A stretch of DNA of 64,000 nt from Chryseobacterium sp. CH25. GTDB lineage: Bacteria; Bacteroidota; Bacteroidia; Flavobacteriales; Weeksellaceae. Location of the stretch: positions 62,001 to 126,000 of the forward strand of contig NZ_NRQT01000009.1 in assembly GCF_004119455.1 (NCBI RefSeq), read 5' to 3'. The first letter of the stretch is position 1, and each line of letters starts with the position of its first letter. A program made the translations under genes and the position numbers. Positions 1 to 9,914 of this stretch are shown here, one piece after another. Under the pieces are notes generated by a model that did no database searches, had not been told where the DNA came from, and was given only the letters and a program-made list of their open reading frames with translations.

Positions 1-1363
1 TTTTCTGTAATGCAAAATGTGGACTTGCCGCTGCACTGAACTTTTTTTCAAACGATAGATTTTTATTGTAAAGATCCTTACCATTAACAACAAACAATCC
101 AGGAAGAGCTAAGAGGTCTTTCCTTTTATAGCTGAGCTGGTTGATGCTCACGCCTGCAAGGAACATTAAATCCCAAGGTTTATAAGTGATTTTCTCAACT
201 GCAAAATAATTGGACTGATTGTTTGTGTTATTAAAGTAAGAACCATCATATAATGGTCTTAAAACAGGTTCTTCTGTGATTTTTACACTTTTGTAGCGAT
301 AATTGGTAATAGTGGATTGTGATTGCTGAATTTCAACTCCAAATTCTGTCTGGCTTTTGAAATGCTCCCATTCTTTATTAAATTCAAATACGGATCTGAG
401 TCCATAATTAGAAAAAGATGAGGTTTCATTAGCTCCGGCAGCAATTCTTTCCCCTGTTGTACCTGTATAGAAAACGGTAGTATTGTTTTTGAAATTAGGC
501 GTAATTTTCCAGATATGGCCAATTCCCACTCTTGAAGTAACAAATTTTGTTTTGGCCCCACGTCTGATGTAGGCAAAATTTCCGTTATCAATCCCATTAT
601 AATAGTCGTCATAGGAGATCTGCCCCGAAACCTGCTCCAGCGAGTTGCCATGAGAAGCCAATAAAGTTATTTTCTGGTTATTATTAAGCTTAAACTCTCC
701 GTTGATATTATAAAAGTTCTTAATGCTCTTACCGTTAGGGCGGTAACCGTCACTTCCAATATGTCCATAATTGGCAGTAATGGAGTGGTTATCTCCCACA
801 CTAGTTGCCGAAGTAGAGCTTTGAAATAACCCAAAAGACCCGGTCATAAACTGTTCTGAAACAGAATTTCCCTTTTTGCTTTCCGGTTGCATATACAGTC
901 TCACTGCGCCTCCGGAACCTCCGCCATACAATGTGGCTGCAGGACCTTTTATCACTTCTATACGGTTTACCAGTCCGAAATTGACATCATCCAGAACAGT
1001 AACTCCATCAGCTCCGGTAAGCGGAATATTGTTAAGATACATTTTGATCCCCCAGTTATTGAACTTCTGATCATTTCCATATCCACGTATGACAATTCTC
1101 TGTCCGCCCAGCTGAGTTCTCTTTTCTACCTGAACTCCGGCCATAGTATTAAGGCTCTGCTCTATAAAAGCAGGATTATTACGATTGATTTCATACTCAG
1201 AAATAATTTCTGTGGATTGTGCGTGTTTTTTAAATTCTTCCCTTTCTTTGATGACTTTCGCTCTTGCGTGGATTTCCACCTCATCAATACGGTTTTCATT
1301 TTCCTGAGCATTGGCAAAAGCAATGGCTGACAAGGAGAGAGCAAGGATGTAGATTTTTTTCAT
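1..1363 (-). CDS. TonB-dependent outer-membrane receptor (partial, 3' end outside window)
   Basis: Outer-membrane receptor that probably imports an iron chelate or similar nutrient with energy from TonB. The ATG at 1363 starts a signal peptide (MKKIYILALSL..) ending ..FANAQ. The plug domain follows: an R-x-Q-L-G-G-Q-R-I-V-I-R-G-Y-G segment near residue 90 and the hallmark RIEVIKGPAATLYGGGSGGA near residue 135. The rest visible is beta-barrel with alternating aromatic/polar strands. About 454 codons are present without a stop, so the C-terminal barrel lies beyond the left edge; family members are usually 650-800 residues. No carboxypeptidase-like N-terminal extension is seen, so it resembles siderophore receptors more than SusC proteins. 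The substrate cannot be told from this sequence. Confidence 0.9.
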   Translation of the reverse strand, partial: MKKIYILALSLSAIAFANAQENENRIDEVEIHARAKVIKEREEFKKHAQSTEIISEYEINRNNPAFIEQSLNTMAGVQVEKRTQLGGQRIVIRGYGNDQKFNNWGIKMYLNNIPLTGADGVTVLDDVNFGLVNRIEVIKGPAATLYGGGSGGAVRLYMQPESKKGNSVSEQFMTGSFGLFQSSTSATSVGDNHSITANYGHIGSDGYRPNGKSIKNFYNINGEFKLNNNQKITLLASHGNSLEQVSGQISYDDYYNGIDNGNFAYIRRGAKTKFVTSRVGIGHIWKITPNFKNNTTVFYTGTTGERIAAGANETSSFSNYGLRSVFEFNKEWEHFKSQTEFGVEIQQSQSTITNYRYKSVKITEEPVLRPLYDGSYFNNTNNQSNYFAVEKITYKPWDLMFLAGVSINQLSYKRKDLLALPGLFVVNGKDLYNKNLSFEKKFSAAASPHFALQK

Positions 1364-1580
1364 TAAGACAGTCTGTTTTTTACAAACATATTGAAAAAAC
1401 AGGAAATTTGAAATGAGTGCTGTTTTATTTTTACTATTTAGATAAAGTATTGATAAGTTATATTGTGAATCGGTGGTGATTTGTTTATTAAGTTTTATTC
1501 TATAAAAGAGCCTCTTAAAAAGAAGCAGTATTTGTAACTATATGAAATGCAAAAGATGATGATAGTCTATAAAAATCAAA

Positions 1581-1604
1581 AAACCTCGCAAATAGCGAGG
1601 TTTT
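1581..1604 (-). terminator. Rho-independent terminator of icd
   Basis: An 8-9 bp stem (AACCTCGC / GCGAGGTT) with a 5-nt loop lies just past the icd stop and is followed, on the minus strand, by a T-rich tract. It is A/T-flanked on both sides and could also work for plus-strand transcripts. Confidence 0.8.
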
Positions 1605-1630
1605 TGTATAATTAATTAGGTCTCTGAAGA

Positions 1631-3871
<2,241 letters not shown>

Positions 3872-3882
3872 TTATAGTCCCA

Positions 3883-3890
3883 CAAATTTA
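3883..3890 (-). promoter_or_regulatory. icd: Possible -7 element for icd
   Basis: On the minus strand this reads TAAATTTG, matching the Bacteroidota -7 consensus TAnnTTTG, about 35 bp before the icd ATG. No good -33 TTG is found at the right distance, so the call is weak. Confidence 0.3.
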
Positions 3891-4143
3891 CTAAATATGA
3901 TTGTTTTTTTGGAGGATTTTTAAATAAAAAAAGAATAGAAAAGCTTCTTTTTGATTTTTATATCTGAACAATTGTATATTCTCCGGTTCCGTTAAAATTG
4001 ATATTAAATTCAACGTTGAAGTTTTCAGAGCCTGATATGAAGTTGGAAATTGCTAAAAAACTGATGGCCAGACTAAAGTATTTTTATTTTCACTTTAAGA
4101 TTAATTTAACCTTATATTAGATAGAGAAATTTTCTTTTTTGAT

Positions 4144-4151
4144 TAAATTTG
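4144..4151 (+). promoter_or_regulatory. tpx: Possible -7 element for tpx
   Basis: TAAATTTG matches the TAnnTTTG consensus 22 bp before the tpx ATG. A -33 TTG at normal spacing is not evident. The remainder of the 326-bp icd-tpx spacer (3848-4173) shows no gene. Confidence 0.4.
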
Positions 4152-4173
4152 AAAAACTAAAAAAATAAATATT

Positions 4174-4677
4174 ATGTCAACGACAATCACTTTAAAAGGA
4201 AACGAAGTACACACAATAGGAACATTACCAGCTGTAGGAACCACTGTTAAAGATTTTGCACTGGTTGATTCAGGGTTAGCTGTGAAGACTCTTCAAACTT
4301 TTGAAGGAAAAAAGAAAGTATTCAATATTTTCCCAAGTATTGATACTCCTACTTGTGCAGCTTCAAGCAGAAAATTCAATGAAGAAGCTTCTAAATTGGA
4401 TAACACTGTTGTAATTAACGTTTCTAAAGACCTTCCGTTTGCGTTAGGAAGATTCTGTGCAGCAGAAGGATTAGATAAGGTGGAAACACTTTCAGATTTC
4501 AGAAGCAGCTTTGGTGATGATTATGAAGTAACCATTACAGATTCTCCATTAAAAGGTCTGTTAAGCCGTGCTGTAATTGTTACGGACGAAAACAATAAAG
4601 TGGTTTACACAGAGCAGGTTTCAGAAATTGCTGATGAGCCTAACTACGATGCAGCTTTGGCAGCATTGAACAAATAA
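4174..4677 (+). CDS. tpx: Thiol peroxidase (Tpx, atypical 2-Cys peroxiredoxin)
   Basis: Reduces hydrogen peroxide and organic, especially lipid, hydroperoxides using thioredoxin. At 167 residues it has the family length. The peroxidatic cysteine is C61 in SIDTPTCAASSRKFN and the resolving cysteine is C95 in GRFCAAEGL, the same numbering as in E. coli Tpx. The catalytic Thr (T58) and Arg downstream of C61 are present. Single-gene unit with a promoter-like element upstream and a hairpin terminator at 4696-4730. Confidence 0.97.
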   Translation: MSTTITLKGNEVHTIGTLPAVGTTVKDFALVDSGLAVKTLQTFEGKKKVFNIFPSIDTPTCAASSRKFNEEASKLDNTVVINVSKDLPFALGRFCAAEGLDKVETLSDFRSSFGDDYEVTITDSPLKGLLSRAVIVTDENNKVVYTEQVSEIADEPNYDAALAALNK

Positions 4678-4695
4678 TAGAAATAATCTTTGTAG

Positions 4696-4730
4696 AAAGC
4701 CTTGTGAAAATGATTTGCAAGGCTTTTTTT
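4696..4730 (+). terminator. Terminator after tpx
   Basis: Nine-bp perfect stem AAAGCCTTG / CAAGGCTTT with a 13-nt loop, followed by a run of T, 19 bp after the tpx stop. Confidence 0.8.
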
Positions 4731-4750
4731 GAATCCAAAATACACAATAT

Positions 4751-5325
4751 ATGATGACCGAACATTACGAGAAATACGGAGAACTTTTTCAGGTAGATCA
4801 GGAACATTTTGATGAGTTTTATTCCTTGTTGAAAGATACCCGGCTTTTAAAGTCAGATTTCTTTTTAAAACAGGGTGATAAATGCAGATATCTTGGATTT
4901 ATTAAAAAAGGAACAATCAGATGCTTTTATATCAATGATCAGGGCAGAGAAATCAATTTCGGATTTTATTTTGAAAATGAATTTTTTACCGATTATGAAA
5001 GCATCCTTTGTGATACCGTCTCCAACATGAATATTCAGGCATTGGAAAATTGTGAGATTTTACTGTTGAGTAAAGAACATTTGCAGGCATTATATCAAAA
5101 AGAAGCCTATTGGCAGAAATTCGGACGGTGATGAGTGAGAAAATTTATCTGGATGCCAAAAAAAGAATTGATGATCTGATATGCCTTTCTCCGGAAAACA
5201 GATATTTAAACCTTCTTAAAAAACAGCCACTTCTTTTCCAGAAAATAGCCCAGAAGCATATAGCCAGTTATCTGGGGGTTACAGAACAGTCTTTAAGCAG
5301 AATCAGGAGCAGGATTGTAAATTAA
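4751..5325 (+). pseudogene. Crp/Fnr-family transcriptional regulator, split by a -1 frameshift
   Basis: A cyclic-nucleotide-binding-like N-terminal domain (KQGDKCRYLGFIKKGTIRCF, then GFYFENEFFTDYES) is read in one frame from 4751 and stops at 5129-5131 after WQKFGR. The C-terminal helix-turn-helix half (SEKIYLDAKKRIDDLI.. to IASYLGVTEQSLSRIRSRI) continues in the -1 frame to 5325. Restoring one base, for example a G in the GG at 5127-5128, gives a continuous protein of about 191 residues, like the intact paralogue at 9247-9837. It may be a real null allele or a sequencing error. The regulator precedes a palindrome and the hydrolase gene at 5401, which it probably controlled. Confidence 0.8.
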
Positions 5326-5365
5326 CTTAAGTTAACGTCCGGTGGTATTTTAGATTGTAGCTTTA
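5322..5365 (+). promoter_or_regulatory. Palindromic operator plus -7 element in front of the hydrolase at 5401
   Basis: A perfect 14-bp palindrome TTAACTTAAGTTAA (5322-5335) overlaps the regulator stop codon. A near-consensus -7 element TAGCTTTA starts at 5358. The palindrome centre is 29.5 bp upstream of the -7 element, the position of a class II Crp/Fnr activator site (about -40). The same spacing is seen at 9840-9884. Confidence 0.5.
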
Positions 5366-5400
5366 CATTATTAAAATTTAATACTTAAATACTTAACATC

Positions 5401-6090
5401 ATGGAACAAAAAGATTTAACCATTATTTTGGTACACGGAGCCTGGGGAGACGGATCTCACTGGCAGTACATTATTCCTTCTCTTGTAAAAGCAGGGTATA
5501 AAGTAAGAAGCGTTCAGAATCCTCTTACTTCATTACAGGATGATATTAATAAAACAAAAGATCTTATTGATGCCCAGGAAGGGAAAGTTCTTTTAGTGGG
5601 ACATTCTTATGGCGGAGCGGTTATTTCAGGAGCTGGACACCATGATAAAGTAGTTGGATTGGTTTACATTGCTGCTTTTGCACCTGATGCAGGAGATAGC
5701 TTAGGCTCTCTGTTAGGAAGAAGAGAATCTCCGGGTGGAGCAAGTATTTATCCTGATAATAAAGGCTTTTTATGGATCAAATATGATGAGTTTAAATCCG
5801 CATTCAGTCAGGATCTGGATGATGAAAAAGCGTTGGTAATGGCATTGTCTCAAAAACCTATTCATGGACAGTGTTTTGGAGATGTTGCAGGAGAACCGGC
5901 ATGGAAAACAAAACCAAGCTGGTACCAGATTTCATCCGATGACCGTATGATTCCGGCAGAAACGGAAAAAGAGATGGCAGAGCGTATGCAGCCTAAAAAA
6001 ATAATTACATTAGATGCAGGGCATGCTTCATTAGCTTCACATCCTGAAGAAGTTACGCAGTTGATTCTAGAGGCGGCATCTTCTCTGTAA
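5401..6090 (+). CDS. Alpha/beta-fold hydrolase (esterase-like)
   Basis: A 229-residue cytoplasmic alpha/beta hydrolase. The oxyanion segment LVHGAWGDGSHW is near residue 15, the nucleophile elbow GHSYGG near residue 68, the acid in SSDDRMIP near 181 and the catalytic His in DAGHASLASHPEEV near 205, all in the usual order. It resembles the alpha/beta hydrolases often found beside Crp/Fnr regulators in flavobacteria; the natural substrate is unknown. It follows the frameshifted Crp/Fnr gene with a 75-bp gap that contains a palindrome and promoter-like element, suggesting a regulator-target pair. Confidence 0.9.
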   Translation: MEQKDLTIILVHGAWGDGSHWQYIIPSLVKAGYKVRSVQNPLTSLQDDINKTKDLIDAQEGKVLLVGHSYGGAVISGAGHHDKVVGLVYIAAFAPDAGDSLGSLLGRRESPGGASIYPDNKGFLWIKYDEFKSAFSQDLDDEKALVMALSQKPIHGQCFGDVAGEPAWKTKPSWYQISSDDRMIPAETEKEMAERMQPKKIITLDAGHASLASHPEEVTQLILEAASSL

Positions 6091-6106
6091 AATATAAATT
6101 AATCAT

Positions 6107-6158
6107 AAAGACCTGTAAGGCTCTGGAAAATTTTAACTATTTTCACAGGGCTTTTTTT
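6107..6158 (+). terminator. Probable terminator after the hydrolase
   Basis: Arms AAAGACCTGT and ACAGGGCTTT (one mismatch) are separated by a long A/T-rich loop and followed by a T run. Confidence 0.5.
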
Positions 6159-6174
6159 ATGAATAAAAATCAAC

Positions 6175-6522
6175 ATGGTAAAAAGAATCGTAGCTAATAT
6201 AAAAACAGATGATCTTACAAAAGGAAACCTCTTTTATCAGGATATTTTAGAACTTGATGTCCTGATGGATCATGGCTGGATAAAAACCTTAGGAACTGAC
6301 GAGGAAGCTAAGGTTCAGATCAGTTTTGCCCAACAAGGAGGTAATGAGACCGAAGTTCCTGATTTGTCTATAGAAGTAGATAATGTTGATGAAATTTATA
6401 GCAAAATGAAAAAGGGAGGTTTTAAGATTGTTTATGATATCACGAATGAAGATTGGGGAGTGCGAAGATTTTTTGTAAAAGACCCGTTTGGGAAGGTGAT
6501 TAATATTCTTTCTCATCAATAA
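6175..6522 (+). CDS. VOC-family (glyoxalase/bleomycin-resistance fold) protein
   Basis: A 115-residue single VOC protein with the beta-alpha-beta-beta-beta pattern: an N-terminal strand with KTDDLTKGNLFYQDILEL, and a C-terminal RRFFVKDPFGKVINIL strand, where the DPFGxxxN motif is the usual family ending. Family members bind a metal and act as lyases, isomerases, dioxygenases or drug-binding proteins; no specific activity can be assigned. It lies 12 bp after a terminator and so may be transcribed separately from the hydrolase. Confidence 0.85.
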   Translation: MVKRIVANIKTDDLTKGNLFYQDILELDVLMDHGWIKTLGTDEEAKVQISFAQQGGNETEVPDLSIEVDNVDEIYSKMKKGGFKIVYDITNEDWGVRRFFVKDPFGKVINILSHQ

Positions 6523-6546
6523 ACATTAAACATTAAACATATCATT

Positions 6547-6573
6547 CAATAAGAACGGGCTTTAGCCAAAACC
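6547..6573. repeat. Dispersed GGCTTTAGCC repeat
   Basis: Contains ACGGGCTTTAGCCAAAACC, a short palindromic core (GGCTTTAGCC) seen again at 33887-33916 (degenerate) and twice in 34615-34685. Each copy is intergenic. Confidence 0.6.
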
Positions 6574-6597
6574 TAAAAATATTAATATATAATTATC

Positions 6598-7002
6598 ATG
6601 AAAGCAGAACAAATCATCCCTGTCCTAAGAATTTTTGATTACCAAAAAATGCAGGAGTTTTATATCGATTGGCTAGGCTTTGAAATTGTCTGGGAGCATC
6701 GTTTTGAAGAAAATTTTCCGGTTTATATAGAAGTTAAAAAAGATAATATCATTCTTCATTTGAGTGAACATCATGGAGATGCAAGTCCCGGCAGCAGCAT
6801 TTTTATCTGGGGTGAAGGTGTTCCGGAATACCATAAAGAACTCATTGATAAAAATTATAAATACAACCGTCCCGGACTGGAGAAAACATTCTATGATGCC
6901 GTTTCTTTTACAGTACACGATCCTTTTGGAAATAAAATTATTTTCAATGAAAAATATGATGAAGAAAAACATGGGCTTTTAAAGTTCCATTCACATGAAT
7001 AG
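6598..7002 (+). CDS. Glyoxalase-superfamily (bleomycin-resistance-like) protein
   Basis: A 134-residue VOC protein. IIPVLRIFDYQKMQEFYIDW at the N-terminus, LHLSEHHGDASPGSS in the middle and VSFTVHDPFGNKIIFNE at the C-terminus are typical of the bleomycin-binding-protein branch, which acts as a dimer that sequesters a ligand. The HL-S-EH segment and the terminal Glu could bind a metal. It is the second VOC gene in a row (75-bp gap with a dispersed repeat). Substrate unknown; antibiotic resistance is not demonstrated by sequence alone. Confidence 0.88.
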   Translation: MKAEQIIPVLRIFDYQKMQEFYIDWLGFEIVWEHRFEENFPVYIEVKKDNIILHLSEHHGDASPGSSIFIWGEGVPEYHKELIDKNYKYNRPGLEKTFYDAVSFTVHDPFGNKIIFNEKYDEEKHGLLKFHSHE

Positions 7003-7014
7003 ATCATCCAAAGC

Positions 7015-7596
7015 TTACTTTTGTTGAGTTTTTATACTGTCTAATTTCCTCATAAGCTCCTGGTCTGTAGCACCACCACAGTTAGAATGAATAACCTTGC
7101 CATTGCTGTTGATCAGTATTCTGGCAGGAGTGCAGAAGGTGTTGTATTTAATCTGTTCCTGCCGTTGTGGGGATTTAGTATTATCAATCTGGTCAAACTG
7201 AATATTTCCGGCATCTTTTAACGCTTTTTCATGTGCTGTTTTGTCATCTTCCAGTCCTTCCAGTATGCCTATAAAGCCTGCCTGATCTTTATATTCAGCA
7301 AATAGCCTATTCATATCATCGGTCATATTATAGCTTACATTATGGTCTTTTTCCAAAGACTTTTTACTGTAAATAAAAATAAGGAGGTTTTTTCCCTTAT
7401 AATCATTGGAATTGAACAGATGACCATTCATTGTCTTTGCTGAAAAAGGCTGTGGAGTAGCACCAATAAAGAAATCCAACCTGTTTTTATTCCATTCTTC
7501 CCGTATTTGATCGATATTCTCTGCAGTTGTTGTTTCCTTTTTTTCTTTACAGGAAGAAAGTGAAAGTGCTATGAATAATAATAAAAGCTTTTTCAT
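7015..7596 (-). CDS. Lipoprotein with a thioredoxin-like fold lacking CxxC
   Basis: The start at 7596 is chosen because it gives a clean lipoprotein signal (MKKLLLLFIALSLSSC, lipobox LSSC); an upstream in-frame ATG at 7650 would add an unlikely 18-residue extension. The mature part has the AhpC/TlpA-like order: FSAKTMNGHLFNSNDYKGKN, LLIFIYS, then TPARILINSNGKVIHSNCGG, where the cis-Pro TPA segment is kept. Where a CxxC motif would be expected, the sequence reads SKKSLEKD, so redox activity of the usual kind is unlikely. About 193 residues, convergent with the VOC gene at 6598. Function unknown. Confidence 0.75.
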   Translation of the reverse strand: MKKLLLLFIALSLSSCKEKKETTTAENIDQIREEWNKNRLDFFIGATPQPFSAKTMNGHLFNSNDYKGKNLLIFIYSKKSLEKDHNVSYNMTDDMNRLFAEYKDQAGFIGILEGLEDDKTAHEKALKDAGNIQFDQIDNTKSPQRQEQIKYNTFCTPARILINSNGKVIHSNCGGATDQELMRKLDSIKTQQK

Positions 7597-7713
7597 ACCT
7601 ATGATGATGTATTGATGGTTATTGATCCAAAAGTCATAAAAAAAGAGCACATAACCAATTTTTGAGAAATATTTTTATTGATTAGGGCCGGTATTCATTT
7701 GGAATATTAAACC

Positions 7714-7721
7714 TAACTTTG
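7714..7721 (+). promoter_or_regulatory. -7 element in front of the DUF763 gene
   Basis: TAACTTTG matches TAnnTTTG, 18 bp before the ATG at 7740. The nearest TTTG (7698) is closer than usual for a -33 box. Confidence 0.4.
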
Positions 7722-7739
7722 TTTTTCCAAAATTGAAAA

Positions 7740-8951
7740 ATGAAACGTTCAGGAACTGCAGATTTACCTCTTCACTATGGCAAAGTACCGCCATGGCTGT
7801 ATGAACGTATGTCTGTTCTCGGGCTTTCCATTGTTGAAGCTATTCTTACAGATTATGGTAAAGATGAGGTGCTTCGCAGATTGGCAGATCCGTTTTGGTT
7901 TCAGAGTTTCGGAGCAGTAATGGGCATGGACTGGCATTCTTCAGGGATAACCACATCCGTAATGGGTGCCTTGAAACGTTCTATTAATCCCAATTCTCAA
8001 TCACTGGGACTTTATATTTGTGGTGGAAAAGGAAAATTTTCCAGAGAAACACCATCAGAACTTATTCATATAGCTGAGAAAACAGGATTGAATGGAAATG
8101 AACTGGTAAGAGCCAGCAAACTCTCTGCTAAAGTTGACAATACAGCCATACAGGACGGATATCAGTTGTATCTGCACAATTTTATCCTGTCAGACAATGG
8201 AAACTGGAGTGTCATTCAACAGGGAATGCATGATTCTGATGGTACAGCAAGACGCTATCACTGGCATTCTGAAAAGATCACTTCATTTATAGAAGAACCT
8301 CACACAGGAATTAACGGGATTTCAAGAGGACATATTCTAAACCTTACTGCATCCCAAGCAGCAGAGAACCGTAAAGGGATCCTGGATATTTCTCACACAG
8401 ATTCTATAGAGGTCATGAAAGACTTTTCAAGGCTGATACTTCCTGCACATCATGATGTTCGGGCTTCCGATGTAGATCTTAAGCGTCTCGGAGCTCTTTT
8501 GTATCTCACCCGTGAGGAGCAACCCCAGAATTTTGAAGATTTATTAATGTTGGAAGGAGTAGGGCCGAGGACTATGCAGTCTCTGGCGTTGGTAAGTGAG
8601 GTTATTCATGGCGCGCCATCAAGATTTAAAGATCCGGCGAGGTTTTCCTTTGCTCATGGCGGAAAAGACGGGCATCCTTTCCCTGTCCCTATAAATGTAT
8701 ATGATGAAAGTATCAGTATTCTCAGAAAAGGAATCGAAAAGTCAAAACTTGGAAATTCAGATAAGCTAAATACCCTGAATAAGCTTCATCAGATTGTAAC
8801 CAAAGCTGAAAAGGATTTCACCCCAGATTTTGACATTCAGGAAGTCATTGAAGAAGAACGTCAGAATTCGTGGCGATTTGGTGGAAAAACAGTAATGGGA
8901 GATGCTCAAAAACCTGTCCCACCTAAACCTATTCAACTCTCTTTATTTTAG
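7740..8951 (+). CDS. DUF763 domain protein with HhH-like motif and C-terminal clamp-type peptide
   Basis: A 403-residue protein whose start MKRSGTADLPLHYGKVPPWL is the hallmark of the uncharacterised DUF763 family, found in bacteria and archaea. Conserved stretches include FGAVMGMDWHSSG (near 60), CGGKGKFSRETP (near 100), QGMHDSDGTARRYHWHSE (near 160) and FAHGGKDGHPFPVP near 310. A helix-hairpin-helix-like LLMLEGVGPRTMQSLAL lies near 270. The last five residues are QLSLF, matching the bacterial sliding-clamp binding pentapeptide (QLxLF). Clustered His/Asp residues suggest a metal-dependent enzyme. A role in DNA processing is inferred only. Monocistronic by layout. Confidence 0.9.
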   Translation: MKRSGTADLPLHYGKVPPWLYERMSVLGLSIVEAILTDYGKDEVLRRLADPFWFQSFGAVMGMDWHSSGITTSVMGALKRSINPNSQSLGLYICGGKGKFSRETPSELIHIAEKTGLNGNELVRASKLSAKVDNTAIQDGYQLYLHNFILSDNGNWSVIQQGMHDSDGTARRYHWHSEKITSFIEEPHTGINGISRGHILNLTASQAAENRKGILDISHTDSIEVMKDFSRLILPAHHDVRASDVDLKRLGALLYLTREEQPQNFEDLLMLEGVGPRTMQSLALVSEVIHGAPSRFKDPARFSFAHGGKDGHPFPVPINVYDESISILRKGIEKSKLGNSDKLNTLNKLHQIVTKAEKDFTPDFDIQEVIEEERQNSWRFGGKTVMGDAQKPVPPKPIQLSLF

Positions 8952-9030
8952 GAGGAAGATATAGCTCCTTCCAAAATAATTTCTTCTCAGAATCTTAATT
9001 GTTCCAACAATAAAAAACAAATATTAGTAT

Positions 9031-9083
9031 AACCATTCCACTCCACCGGAGGGGTGTCAAATCGCAGATTTGACGGGGTGGTT
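9031..9083. repeat. Extragenic palindromic element
   Basis: Inner arms TCAAATC / GATTTGA (3-nt loop) and outer arms AACCA / TGGTT enclose C- and G-rich tracts; the element is unusually G+C-rich for this region and lies in the 295-bp gap between DUF763 and Crp/Fnr genes. It looks like a REP-type hairpin of Bacteroidota genomes; no gene is seen in this gap. Confidence 0.55.
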
Positions 9084-9246
9084 TCCTTCTGTAATCAAAC
9101 TCCTGTTTAATTATGTGTTTTTATTAAGTTGTCATAAATTCAATGAAATATATGCTGTTGAATCATGGTTTAATTATTTTGTTTAATAATTATTGCTTTT
9201 AATCCAATTAAAAATTTTAATTTTAAAGTCTTAAAAAAATGACCAA

Positions 9247-9837
9247 ATGACTCACAAATCCCTCGAAATATGTTACGATTTCCCGTTTTTTCTTCAGGAA
9301 GAACTTGATGAAATATTTCAGGCTCATGAAAAAACATCTTTTCAAAAAGGGGATTTTATTCTTGAGGAGGGCAAAATGGCCAATGAATACTATATTCTGG
9401 ATAGCGGATTAGCCCGTTCTTTTGTCAATGATTTTAACGGAAATGAAGTAACTACCCACTTTTTTGTGGAGAATGAGGTGATTATTGAAGTTTTATCCAT
9501 GTTTCAAAGAATCCCAACGCAGGAAAATATTGTTTGTATTACAGACTGTGAATGCTGGAAGCTGGATTATGATACTTTTGAGGAACTCTTTCACAAAATA
9601 CCAAATCTTAGAGAATGGGGAAGAGCATGGATGTCTAAAGAACTTTTCGCTTATAAACAAAGATCCGTGGAAATGTTCACTCTATCAGCTACCAGAAGAT
9701 ATTTGAACCTCCTGGAACAGAAATCTAAAGTTATACAGTTTGCTCCATTAAAACAGATTGCATCTTACCTTGGCGTAACAGACACTTCTCTGAGCAGAAT
9801 CCGTAAAGAATTGGTCTCCCATCCCAAGAAAATTTAA
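9247..9837 (+). CDS. Crp/Fnr-family transcriptional regulator
   Basis: A 196-residue regulator with an N-terminal cNMP-binding-like beta-barrel (FQKGDFILEEGKMANEYYIL, residues about 30-120) and a C-terminal winged helix with recognition helix IASYLGVTDTSLSRIRKEL near 170-190. It lacks Fnr-type iron-sulfur cysteines in the N-terminus, and the cAMP-binding Arg/Ser pair is not obvious, so its ligand is unknown. It is immediately followed (2 bp after the stop) by the palindrome CTTGCC-N4-GGCAAG and then a VOC gene, its likely target. Paralogous to the broken gene at 4751. Confidence 0.92.
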   Translation: MTHKSLEICYDFPFFLQEELDEIFQAHEKTSFQKGDFILEEGKMANEYYILDSGLARSFVNDFNGNEVTTHFFVENEVIIEVLSMFQRIPTQENIVCITDCECWKLDYDTFEELFHKIPNLREWGRAWMSKELFAYKQRSVEMFTLSATRRYLNLLEQKSKVIQFAPLKQIASYLGVTDTSLSRIRKELVSHPKKI

Positions 9838-9839
9838 AT

Positions 9840-9884
9840 CTTGCCCTATGGCAAGTAGATTTTCATTACACCTTGGTAATTTTG
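9840..9884 (+). promoter_or_regulatory. Palindromic operator plus -7 element in front of the VOC gene at 9915
   Basis: CTTGCC-CTAT-GGCAAG (9840-9855) is a perfect 16-bp inverted repeat. A consensus -7 box TAATTTTG starts at 9877 and the ATG is at 9915. There is no normal -33 box; the palindrome occupies that position, as expected of an activator-dependent promoter. Its centre is 29.5 bp from the -7 box, exactly as at 5322-5365. Confidence 0.6.
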
Positions 9885-9914
9885 GTTAAAAGTTTAACAC
9901 CAAAATTATAAAAA

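Noticed and set aside
283-651. Minus-strand ORF of 122 codons inside the TonB receptor
   Set aside because: The receptor reads through in another frame with clear plug and barrel sequence; this frame is a shadow.
887-1330. 147-codon plus-strand ORF opposite the receptor gene
   Set aside because: Mirror of the plug-domain coding sequence; composition follows the opposite strand.
4751-5325. Programmed ribosomal frameshift in the Crp/Fnr gene
   Set aside because: The join has no slippery heptamer or following pseudoknot, and paralogues are encoded in one frame.
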